DNA of 9,320 bases from assembly GCA_937943605.1 (NCBI GenBank), contig CALEAW010000014.1:1-9320 (forward strand), in the 5' to 3' direction. The stretch comes from an uncultured Sutterella sp. Lineage in GTDB: Bacteria; Pseudomonadota; Gammaproteobacteria; Burkholderiales; Burkholderiaceae_F. Shown here piece by piece: positions 1-6,268 of the stretch; positions within the stretch are counted from its first letter, which is position 1, and every line of letters starts with the position of its first letter. Both the position numbers and the translations under genes were made by a program. The notes below the pieces were generated by a model. The model worked only from the letters and a program-made list of their open reading frames with translations. It searched no databases and was not told the origin of the DNA.

Positions 1-14
1 ATGCCCCCGAGAGT

Positions 15-50
15 ACTCCGGTAGCTGATAAGGATCAGCTAACCGGGAGT
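15..50. repeat. Strong imperfect hairpin without a U-tract
   Basis: Arms 15-28 and 35-50 form a long stem around a six-base loop. TAGCTGA (22-28) pairs perfectly with TCAGCTA (35-41), and ACTCCGG (15-21) pairs with CCGGGAGT (43-50) with two bulged bases on the 3' side. Neither strand has a T-run after it, so it is not a standard intrinsic terminator. It could be an RNA-processing or stability structure at the end of the assT transcript, or belong to a gene to the left of the window. Confidence 0.5.
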
Positions 51-58
51 TCAGGTCT

Positions 59-92
59 GAAAGAAAACCTCCGGCGATAGCGTCACCGGAGG
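59..92 (-). terminator. Intrinsic terminator of assT
   Basis: CCTCCGG (68-74) and CCGGAGG (86-92) form a 7-bp GC-rich stem with an 11-base loop. Read on the minus strand, the hairpin is followed by TTTTCTTTC. It lies about 45 bases downstream of the assT stop codon, the usual place for a Rho-independent terminator. The plus-strand side (CTCTCTTTC) is only weakly T-rich, so minus-strand termination is preferred. Confidence 0.75.
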
Positions 93-137
93 CTCTCTTT
101 CACTCATCCGCACGAGGCCTGTGCGAATTTACTGGGA

Positions 138-1967
138 TCAATTGTCCGTGAAGGCCTTCTTCACGCTGACCGGGAAGGCGCGGTAGCCGCTACCCGCCCC
201 CATCTGAATTTCGACGGAAGGCTCCTTGGCGCCCCACTCGAATTCATTAAGGATCGGACGCGGGGGTCGGCTGCCGTGGCCGCCCTTGAGGCTGAAGTCC
301 ATGCCGGCCGTGGCGGAGTAGACCATGACGGAGTCCTTATCGGCTTCGTAGCGGGTGAGCGACGTCACCGGACTGTACCAGTCATAGCCTCGTTCCTTGC
401 CGTATTCCCAAACCTGCTGAACGGTCATGTTCTTCTGGTCGATCTTGTAGATGACGGCGCGGCTGTATTTCATCGAGGACATTGCCGGCTGATCCATGTT
501 GCGGGCGTCGCCGTTGTCGAAGACGGAGATCATACAGTAGCGCTTGTCGGACTTTTCGTCGACGCGGAAGGCCGTATGCTGCGTATAGGTCCAGTCGAAA
601 TCGGTGTCCATGCACTCGACGTCCGTGCAGTTGAGCTTGTCGCCCTTGGCGGACACCGGCGTCAGGAGCGCCTCCTTCCAGGGAGAGCGCCATCCCTTCG
701 GAGCGCCCAGAATCCACTTGACTTTCTTGTCGCGTCCGATCTTGATGCAGGCCGACTGATGGCGGGACGAAATGATGATCGAATCGTCGGTCGGATCGTA
801 GTCGACGGAGTTGACATGCGCCCAGTTGCGTCCAGGGCCTACGCCGGCGATGTCGCCAAATTCACCGTCGGCCTCCTGCTTCGCGAGCTCTTCGGCGGAG
901 AGCGTCTGGCCGGATTTGGCCGGATCGATGTTGAGGCACACAGCACCCTGGTCAAGCGCCTTGATCACGTCGGAGCGATACGGGTCGAGAATGTCGAAGA
1001 GACGCCATTCGTCAACCACCGTGCCGTTCTGATCGACTTCGATCACGATGTCACGGACGGTGCGGACGCGCTTTTCATCGGCGCGGCGAAGATCGGCTGA
1101 GGCGACTCGCAGGAAGTAGTGGCCGTTCTGGGCCGGATCCATAGCATGGCTGAAGTCGCTGTAGGCATTGGGCAAACGGCGGTTCCAGATCTTGCGGCCG
1201 AGAAGGTCGTACTTGGCGTAGCGCTGGCCGAAGCCGAAAGTGAGGCAGCCGTCCGGATTCTGATGGAAGCCCATCATGACGCCGTTAGAATACGGATCCT
1301 CGGGCTTCCACAGATCGCGATAGTCGAGGAACCAGCGGACTTCGCCCTTTGTGTCGATGATGACCGTCTTCGGCGGGAATTGCCAGGTCATGGCGCCGCC
1401 CATCGGATTGTTCCAGACAGTGCGCATGGTCTGCGCATTCGGCGTGCCGAGATTGTTGACGAAGTAGAGGCGGTCTGCAAACTTCTTGTCAACCTTCTTG
1501 ACCGTGATCGAGAAGAGAAGGCTCTTTTCCTTGGGGCTGCCTGACGGAATGCCGGTTATGGGACCCGCGTAGATGGTGTAGGTGAACTTGACCGTATCGA
1601 CCTTGCCCTTGAAGCGCTTCTTGGCGGTCACTTCCACCTGGTTCTGGTAGTCGGGATAGAGACCGAAGACCGGCACACCGCCGTGCGTAAGAAGCTGCGC
1701 GCGGGAGACCTTGTAGGCGATTTCCTGACCGCCCTTTTTCGGCACGACGCGAACGTCTGCGTCAAGGAGCTCATAACCGCCGTTCTTAATGATGGCGGTG
1801 AGCGGCGCAATGCCGTACGGATTGACGATCACTTCGCCGAGCGGGCCGTACAGGGCGGCAAAGCCCACAACGTTGTAGCCAGAGGCCGTGCCCATGGCCA
1901 TGACGCCGTTCGCGGCGCCCGCGGTCGCCGCCATCACGGCACAACTCAGAAACTTTCTGCGGTTCAT
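138..1967 (-). CDS. assT: Arylsulfate sulfotransferase (AssT), periplasmic
   Basis: This 609-aa enzyme transfers sulfuryl groups from aryl sulfates to phenolic acceptors in the periplasm, without PAPS. It matches the AssT family (Arylsulfotrans) along its length. Catalytic positions known from E. coli CFT073 AssT are all recognisable: H274 (SDFSHA), H384 (GRNWAHVNS), R402 (SSRHQ) and H464 (YTQHTAF), the last corresponding to the sulfohistidine. C447 and C452 sit where the structural disulfide lies in E. coli AssT. Other family blocks include QQVWEYGKERGYDWYSP (517-533). The N-terminus has twin arginines (NRRKFL), a hydrophobic stretch and small residues near 24-30, suggesting Tat export; CFT073 AssT has a Sec-type leader. 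The start is supported by AAAGGA upstream with about 7-8 bases spacing. No dsbL/dsbI partner is in the window. It is divergent from a LysR gene, the likely regulator. Confidence 0.95.
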   Translation of the reverse strand: MNRRKFLSCAVMAATAGAANGVMAMGTASGYNVVGFAALYGPLGEVIVNPYGIAPLTAIIKNGGYELLDADVRVVPKKGGQEIAYKVSRAQLLTHGGVPVFGLYPDYQNQVEVTAKKRFKGKVDTVKFTYTIYAGPITGIPSGSPKEKSLLFSITVKKVDKKFADRLYFVNNLGTPNAQTMRTVWNNPMGGAMTWQFPPKTVIIDTKGEVRWFLDYRDLWKPEDPYSNGVMMGFHQNPDGCLTFGFGQRYAKYDLLGRKIWNRRLPNAYSDFSHAMDPAQNGHYFLRVASADLRRADEKRVRTVRDIVIEVDQNGTVVDEWRLFDILDPYRSDVIKALDQGAVCLNIDPAKSGQTLSAEELAKQEADGEFGDIAGVGPGRNWAHVNSVDYDPTDDSIIISSRHQSACIKIGRDKKVKWILGAPKGWRSPWKEALLTPVSAKGDKLNCTDVECMDTDFDWTYTQHTAFRVDEKSDKRYCMISVFDNGDARNMDQPAMSSMKYSRAVIYKIDQKNMTVQQVWEYGKERGYDWYSPVTSLTRYEADKDSVMVYSATAGMDFSLKGGHGSRPPRPILNEFEWGAKEPSVEIQMGAGSGYRAFPVSVKKAFTDN

Positions 1968-2032
1968 TTTTCAGTCCTTTTTTTGGAATTCGGCTCGGAC
2001 GCCCGCTCACACGAAGGTCCTAAGCTCCGGTC

Positions 2033-2063
2033 AGAAAAGACGCGGCCCGAAGCGGCCGCCGTC
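2033..2063 (-). terminator. Terminator-like hairpin inside the assT leader
   Basis: Read on the minus strand, GAC-G-GCGGCC (2063-2054) pairs with GGCCGCGTC (2047-2039) around the loop GCTTCG, leaving one bulged G. This gives a 9-bp, almost all-GC stem followed at once by TTTTCT (2038-2033). It sits 66 bases before the assT start codon and 15 bases after the stop of a short leader ORF. It would stop transcription before assT unless relieved, which suggests attenuation. The T-run is short (four), so efficiency is uncertain. Confidence 0.5.
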
Positions 2064-2078
2064 CCATGGGTTTTCATG

Positions 2079-2105
2079 TTACCGAGGAGCTCCCTCGTCT
2101 TCCAT
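2079..2105 (-). CDS. Possible assT leader peptide, 8 aa
   Basis: On the minus strand a perfect Shine-Dalgarno sequence GGAGGA (2119-2114) lies 8 bases before ATG (2105-2103). The frame reads MEDEGAPR and stops at TAA (2081-2079). Within it CGAGG and CCTCG form a small hairpin that a translating ribosome would melt. The stop is 15 bases before the terminator-like hairpin in the same leader, the geometry of a translated attenuator. The peptide has no run of one amino acid, so the signal is not obvious. An ORF this short can occur by chance; the strong SD with ideal spacing is the main argument for it. Confidence 0.3.
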   Translation of the reverse strand: MEDEGAPR

Positions 2106-2128
2106 GAGCTGATTCCTCCACCATTTTG

Positions 2129-2162
2129 CGATTATCGGAAAATATGTTTCGTCACTTTCCGA
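2129..2162 (-). promoter_or_regulatory. Candidate assT promoter/operator
   Basis: The plus strand carries CGATTATCGG (2129-2138), which reads CCGATAATCG toward assT. The same decamer occurs upstream of the porin. GATAAT (minus strand, 2136-2131) could be a -10 element, with no good -35. A dyad overlaps it: TCGGAAA (2135-2141) and TTTCCGA (2156-2162), 14 bases apart. A dyad of this size at a weak promoter beside a LysR gene fits a LysR-type binding site. Transcription would begin near 2124, just before the leader Shine-Dalgarno. Inferred from pattern only. Confidence 0.4.
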
Positions 2163-2241
2163 CATTCGTAAGGGGGTATCGCCTGCCCGTTCCATGCTCC
2201 CGAAAGAACGCCGTCGTGATAACCTTGTTTCGGGACCTTCA

Positions 2242-2273
2242 GAGAATCGGAACCACGCGAATTCTCCGATAAA
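2242..2273 (+). promoter_or_regulatory. Candidate lysR promoter with nested dyads
   Basis: ATCGGA (2246-2251) and TCCGAT (2265-2270) are inverted repeats 13 bases apart. GAGAAT (2242-2247) and ATTCTC (2261-2266) form an overlapping second dyad. CCGATAAA (2266-2273) resembles the CCGATAAT element before assT and the porin, and GATAAA could be the -10 for lysR, placing the start near 2280. LysR-type regulators usually bind their own promoter region, so autoregulation is plausible. Confidence 0.35.
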
Positions 2274-2297
2274 ACTAGCATTTCAAAGGCATCACAC

Positions 2298-3254
2298 ATG
2301 ATCCAATCCCCCCTCAGCCAGCAGGATCTTCTCTTCTTCGTCACGCTCTGCCGGCTTCAGTCGCTCACCGTCTGCTCACAGAAGCTCGGGCTCAGCGTTT
2401 CGTCAGCGAGCCGCATTCTGACGCATCTTCGCGAGGTTTTCGGCGAACAGCTTTTCGTCCGCAACAAGGGCGGCCTCATCCCGACGGCGACCGCCCTGGC
2501 GCTTCTGCCTAGAGCGCTACGCCTTCTCGACTGCTATGACAAGCTCTTCGAGCCCGAAGTCTTCGATCCAGCTCTGGCACTGCGCGTCATTCGAATCGCC
2601 ACCGCCGACATGGGCGCCGTTTCGATTCTCACCAAGGTCATTCCCGTCATCCTTGAGAAGGCGCCCGACCTGGACTTTCATATTCTTCCGATCGAGTCCG
2701 ACCTAGTCTCAAAGCTAACCTCGGGCGAAATCGATTTCGGCATTTTTCCCGCAGAAAAGCACGCGCCGGGCGTTCACTGCGTCAAGCTCTTCGAATCGCC
2801 CTACCGCTACGTCGTCAGGACGGGCCACCCGCTCGAAGCGATCTATCACGCGCAGAAAAAACTCACAGAAGAAGACCTTGCCCGCTGGCGCCACATCAAC
2901 GCGTTGATTCCACCCGGCGCAGGCATCGACATCTCCACGCATACAGAAATCACGAACCGCAACCTTCCCGGCCGCACGCAGATTCACTCTGCCTACATCC
3001 TGCCGCAGCCTGCACTGATCGCCGCCACCGACCTTGTGGGCATCATGCCCGAACTCCTCATTCGAGGAGCCCAGGATGCCGGCATCCGCATTACCGCGCT
3101 CTCGCCCGTCTTCACAGGCCTGACGCACAAGCCGCATCTCTTCTGGCACGAACGAAACGATGGCGACACGCTTTTGGGCTGGATTCGAGCCATTTTCGTG
3201 CACGTCTTCCATGAAGAAAAGAGCGCGCCGACCTTCTCGTTTCCGCTCACGTAG
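2298..3254 (+). CDS. LysR-type transcriptional regulator (NahR/NodD-like)
   Basis: This 318-aa protein has the usual LysR layout. A winged helix-turn-helix occupies about 8-66 (QQDLLFFVTL, then GLSVSSASRILTHLREVFG, LFVR and GLIPTATA). The linker helix follows, then a periplasmic-binding-protein-like effector domain from about 95 to 305. The opening of that domain (RVIRIATADMG), the GEIDFGIFP segment (143-151) and LFWHERNDGD (281-290) resemble the NahR/NodD/LeuO-like subgroup, whose members often sense aromatic compounds. AAAGG lies 8-9 bases before ATG at 2298. It is divergent from assT with 330 bp between start codons, and co-directional with the porin. It probably controls assT and perhaps the porin, given the shared upstream motif. 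The ligand is unknown; a sulfated or free phenolic is a reasonable guess. Confidence 0.9.
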   Translation: MIQSPLSQQDLLFFVTLCRLQSLTVCSQKLGLSVSSASRILTHLREVFGEQLFVRNKGGLIPTATALALLPRALRLLDCYDKLFEPEVFDPALALRVIRIATADMGAVSILTKVIPVILEKAPDLDFHILPIESDLVSKLTSGEIDFGIFPAEKHAPGVHCVKLFESPYRYVVRTGHPLEAIYHAQKKLTEEDLARWRHINALIPPGAGIDISTHTEITNRNLPGRTQIHSAYILPQPALIAATDLVGIMPELLIRGAQDAGIRITALSPVFTGLTHKPHLFWHERNDGDTLLGWIRAIFVHVFHEEKSAPTFSFPLT

Positions 3255-3269
3255 TTACCCTAATCTCTC

Positions 3270-3302
3270 CCGATAATCGAAAAAAACATCATCGAAATTC
3301 GG
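3270..3302 (+). promoter_or_regulatory. Candidate operator/promoter upstream of porin
   Basis: CCGATAATCGA (3270-3280) and TCGAAATTCGG (3292-3302) form an imperfect inverted repeat, 8 of 11 positions matching, separated by 11 bases. The left arm contains CCGATAATCG, identical to the element before assT and in the same orientation relative to the downstream gene. GATAAT (3272-3277) could be a -10, giving a porin leader of nearly 180 bases; otherwise this is an operator and the promoter lies closer to the gene. It begins 16 bases after the lysR stop. Confidence 0.4.
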
Positions 3303-3441
3303 TAATCGCGGCGGGATTCGTCTGAAGAGACATGACGAACGCCGTTCTCTAATCTTTGACTTGATGCGAAGGCAATCCAACCGACCCGGCTTGTGCCGCC
3401 AAACATCGGGACGCAGCCGGCACCTTCGTCCTCCCAAGACC

Positions 3442-3454
3442 AATCCAAAGGATT
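3442..3454 (+). promoter_or_regulatory. Small hairpin sequestering the porin ribosome binding site
   Basis: AATCC (3442-3446) and GGATT (3450-3454) pair around AAA. The Shine-Dalgarno AGGA (3449-3452) lies in the loop edge and 3' arm, 9 bases before ATG 3462. The stem is only 5 bp, so any effect on translation would be mild. This ribosome binding site decides the start at 3462 over the in-frame start further upstream. Confidence 0.3.
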
Positions 3455-3461
3455 AGACAAC

Positions 3462-4661
3462 ATGCATTCTACTTCCCTCACCCGAAGCGCTCTGGCCGCG
3501 GCCATTGCCATGGCCTTCGCCGGCTCGGCCTTTGCCGGTGGCCCCGGCATTCAGTTCGCGCCCGCCGCCTATCAGGAAGGCATCTCCATTCACGGCCTCA
3601 TCGATACGGGCATTCAGATCCACCACGCTGGCGGGACCACCAGCACCCGCATGATGCCCAACGGCGACGAAACCTCCGCCGTTCACATTCGCGCCAGAGA
3701 AAATCTTCGCAACGGCAACTACGTTCGCATGAAGCTCTCGGCGCCGTTTAAACCCGACAGCGGCGAATTCAACAACAAAACCTCCTCGAACCAACCTGTT
3801 CTCTTCAACGAAGCCTTCGTCGCAGTTGGCGGCGACTGGGGCGAGCTCGCCGCCGGCCGCATCTCCAACATCTTCTCGGGAAGCGGCGACTACGGGATTT
3901 GCCCGCAAATTAATCCGTCGCCCATGGGCACGAACTTCCCGAATGCGGCCTTGGTGCCGATCTTCTCCTCCGGCTACTCGTTCAACAATACCGTCGTCTA
4001 CAACTCGCCGCGCATCAACGGCTTCCACATCACCACCTTATATTCCAACGGACGGGACGACGACTCCGTCGGCCGCTCGAAGAGTGACCAATTCGCCGCC
4101 GTGGCGCTTACCTACATCGGAAAGCAGTTCAAGTTCGCCGTCCTACCGACCTATATCGACAACGACTCGCTCAATACAAAGGACGTGAAGCTCAACGACG
4201 AATACGGCATCGCGCTACTCGGAAGCTACTGGCCCGATCCGACAATGGGCCTGCACTTTGGATACCAGTACGTGAGAGACGGCCGTGCACTCGGCGGAAG
4301 CTATTTCAACTACTTCACGCCCGCCGCTGCCGGCGGCCCCAGCATCGCCAAATCCGAACGCGGCGTCGACACCCACGCACTCTCGATCGGACTTTCCAAG
4401 CGCTTCGGCTCTCAGAAGATCTCCGTCGTACTCATGGGCAACAAGGTCGAATACAAGGGCGACAGCCATGTTGACGGCGACAAGGACGGCTGGCGCGTCA
4501 ATCCGGCCGCGATCTATCGTTACTACTTAAGCAAGCGCACGCACGTCTGGGCGGCGGCGAGCACCACCCAGAGCGGCGGCCTCTACAAGAAGTCCCGCAG
4601 TTTTCAGGCCGATCCGACCAAGGCCTGGGACGTGGGCACAGGCCTTGTCCATCACTTCTGA
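3462..4661 (+). CDS. Outer-membrane general porin
   Basis: This 399-aa protein is a trimeric-porin-type beta-barrel of the Gram-negative porin family common in betaproteobacteria, allowing passive diffusion of small hydrophilic solutes. The start at 3462 gives a clear Sec signal peptide: a basic N-terminus, a hydrophobic core (ALAAAIAMAFAG) and cleavage after AFA at residue 25. The mature part opens with ISIHGLIDTGI, the usual first strand, and has alternating barrel strands such as GELAAGRIS and LGSYWPDPTMGLHFGYQY. It ends in GTGLVHHF, with the terminal Phe needed for BAM recognition. The usual GLRGSEDLG block is replaced by VHIRARENLRNG, so it is a divergent member. It follows a LysR gene and shares an upstream decamer with assT, suggesting it admits AssT substrates. 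A possible upstream in-frame start would spoil the signal peptide. Confidence 0.9.
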   Translation: MHSTSLTRSALAAAIAMAFAGSAFAGGPGIQFAPAAYQEGISIHGLIDTGIQIHHAGGTTSTRMMPNGDETSAVHIRARENLRNGNYVRMKLSAPFKPDSGEFNNKTSSNQPVLFNEAFVAVGGDWGELAAGRISNIFSGSGDYGICPQINPSPMGTNFPNAALVPIFSSGYSFNNTVVYNSPRINGFHITTLYSNGRDDDSVGRSKSDQFAAVALTYIGKQFKFAVLPTYIDNDSLNTKDVKLNDEYGIALLGSYWPDPTMGLHFGYQYVRDGRALGGSYFNYFTPAAAGGPSIAKSERGVDTHALSIGLSKRFGSQKISVVLMGNKVEYKGDSHVDGDKDGWRVNPAAIYRYYLSKRTHVWAAASTTQSGGLYKKSRSFQADPTKAWDVGTGLVHHF

Positions 4662-4704
4662 CACTCGTTATCAAACCGGGATTTGAGGCCCGGGCGAATC
4701 CGTC

Positions 4705-4740
4705 GGGCGCGGCTCTCGCAGGAACCGCGCCCTGCTTTTT
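4705..4740 (+). terminator. Intrinsic terminator of the porin gene
   Basis: GGGCGCGG (4705-4712) and CCGCGCCC (4725-4732) form a perfect 8-bp GC stem with a 12-base loop, followed by TGCTTTTT. It lies 44 bases past the porin stop. It isolates the GC-rich left half of the window from the FtsZ gene. Confidence 0.85.
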
Positions 4741-4893
4741 AAGCGCTTTAGTTGATTCCTCTATCACCCAGTTTTCGCCTCACCCCCGCCATTCACCCAA
4801 ATCTCGCAATATTGCCGTTTTTAATGCCTATTGATTTTGTCGTTAGAGTGAAAGATCACAAGTCTTCTTTTTAATAGGTTCATAGGTTCCTCC

Positions 4894-6168
4894 ATGGGTT
4901 TCGAAATCCTTTCCAATAAAGCACTTCACGACATTTCGATCAAAGTCATTGGTGTGGGCGGCGGTGGCAATAATGCCGTTAACCATATGATCCGAACGGG
5001 CGCAGAACCAATTGAATTTATTGCAGTGAACACAGACCACAAGGCATTAATCAAATGTGAAGCTCCAGCAAAGATTCAACTCGGTACCACGGGCTTGGGC
5101 GCAGGATCTCGTCCTGAAATCGGTCGTACGACGGCCATTGAAAAAGAAGGCGAAATCCGTGCAACGTTAGAAGGCACCGACCTTCTCTTTATTACGGCCG
5201 GCATGGGTGGTGGCACTGGTACGGGTGCTGCGCCTGTGATTGCACAGATTGCTAAAGATATGGGAATCTTGACGGTTGCAGTTGTGACAAAGCCTTTTAG
5301 TTTTGAAGGCGGTCGTCGTATGTTGCTCGCTGAAGCCGGTATCAAAGGTTTAGAAGAGCATGTCGATGCGTTACTCGTGATTCTGAACGAAAAACTTGAA
5401 ACAACCATGCCAGACACTGCAACGATGCAAGAATGCTTCAAGATGACCGACGACATTCTTTATAAGGCGTGTGTCGGCATCCCGGCCATTATTCATACGC
5501 CCGGCGTCATCTCGGTTGATTTCGAAGACCTTCGTACGATCATGAGTCAACGAGGCCCCGCGATCTTTGGTTTAGCGAGTGCTTCGGGCGAAAACCGCGT
5601 GACAAACGCCATGCTGAATGCGCTCTCTTGTCCATTATTAGAAGGCGCTCGCCTACAAAACGCACGCGGCCTCTTGGTGTACTTTACGAGTGATGAGTCG
5701 TTAACGCTCACCGAAGTGCGTCAAGCTATGGATCAACTCAAAGCTTTTCAACACCCGAACGCTGAAATCATTTTAGGCACTGCCATTGACCCTTCAATGG
5801 GTGACGAAGTGCGTGTCACGCTTTTGGCAACTGGCCTACAAGAACCTAGCGAAGCCAATGAGGCGCTCTCGATGGCGGAGGCCGGTCAACAAATCGTGAA
5901 CCCCGTGGTCATGCCAACGATCCCGACCTTGAGTTCAACGCCAAGCGCCGCTGCTACAACGCCTGCTGAAACGCCAGCCGAAGCGCCGACCCTGACACCC
6001 ACCTCAACAGCAACCGAAACGCAGACAAACAACGCGCCGAAGCCCCAAGCTACGCAAGCAGAGCCCAAGACGACACCCACCGAAACGCCTAAACCCGCTG
6101 CGCAAGCCTCGGCTACCACGACCACGTTTAAACACTTTGAGATTCCGACCTATTTACGAAACTTTTAA
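4894..6168 (+). CDS. Divergent, orphan FtsZ-family GTPase
   Basis: This 424-aa protein is a tubulin-fold GTPase of the FtsZ family, which polymerises into the division ring on the cytoplasmic membrane. Visible motifs are the first G-box GVGGGGNNAVNHM (20-32), VNTD (45-48), GLGAG (67-71), the signature GMGGGTGTG (103-111), E138 and R142, N165 (NEKL where NDKL is usual) and D187. In the T7 synergy loop D209 and D212 are kept but the usual Asn is Ser (S207, in GVISVDFED). A linker rich in Pro, Thr and Ala spans about 335-410. The C-terminal peptide FEIPTYLRNF matches the FtsA/ZipA-binding tail (DIPAFLR-like). There is no ftsA, ftsQ or lpxC neighbour; a porin precedes it and a CARF-like gene follows after 100 bp. 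The ribosome binding site is weak (AGG, 7 bases from ATG) and no clear promoter is visible. It is probably a second FtsZ that can join or poison the host ring. Family assignment is firm; the paralogue role is inferred. Confidence 0.93.
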   Translation: MGFEILSNKALHDISIKVIGVGGGGNNAVNHMIRTGAEPIEFIAVNTDHKALIKCEAPAKIQLGTTGLGAGSRPEIGRTTAIEKEGEIRATLEGTDLLFITAGMGGGTGTGAAPVIAQIAKDMGILTVAVVTKPFSFEGGRRMLLAEAGIKGLEEHVDALLVILNEKLETTMPDTATMQECFKMTDDILYKACVGIPAIIHTPGVISVDFEDLRTIMSQRGPAIFGLASASGENRVTNAMLNALSCPLLEGARLQNARGLLVYFTSDESLTLTEVRQAMDQLKAFQHPNAEIILGTAIDPSMGDEVRVTLLATGLQEPSEANEALSMAEAGQQIVNPVVMPTIPTLSSTPSAAATTPAETPAEAPTLTPTSTATETQTNNAPKPQATQAEPKTTPTETPKPAAQASATTTTFKHFEIPTYLRNF

Positions 6169-6204
6169 GTCACGCTGATTTAGAGCAACAGCCATACAAA
6201 GATC

Positions 6205-6235
6205 AGGTAACCTTGATAGACCATGTGACCTTTTT
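6205..6235 (+). terminator. Weak terminator-like hairpin after ftsZ
   Basis: AGGTAAC (6205-6211) pairs with GTGACCT (6225-6231) with one mismatch, followed by TTTT. The stem is AT-leaning and interrupted, so read-through into the next gene is likely. It could set the ratio of the two products rather than separate them. Confidence 0.25.
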
Positions 6236-6268
6236 GTCTTCTAAAAGCGTCTTATTGAAGAGCACACC

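Noticed and set aside
276..1100. 274-codon open frame on the plus strand opposite assT
   Set aside because: It lies wholly inside a confidently assigned gene. It has low-complexity Val/Asp/Arg/Gly composition typical of an antisense frame in GC-rich DNA, with no recognisable domain.
1683..2171. 162-codon plus-strand frame across the assT start and leader
   Set aside because: It is antisense to the assT N-terminus and runs through the regulatory gap. It has no domain and no convincing ribosome binding site.
3386..3420. CCGGCT/AGCCGG inverted repeat in the porin leader
   Set aside because: A 6-bp stem with a 23-base loop in GC-rich DNA is weak and has no T-run, so chance is a sufficient explanation.
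3373..3448. Direct repeat CAATCCAA at 3373-3380 and 3441-3448
   Set aside because: Eight bases, two copies, no further structure; not distinguishable from chance.
3393..3461. In-frame upstream extension of the porin
   Set aside because: It would put 23 hydrophilic residues in front of a clean Sec signal peptide. The Shine-Dalgarno AAGGA sits before 3462.
3453..4028. 191-codon minus-strand frame within the porin
   Set aside because: Shadow of the porin coding strand; composition is biased and no motif is visible.
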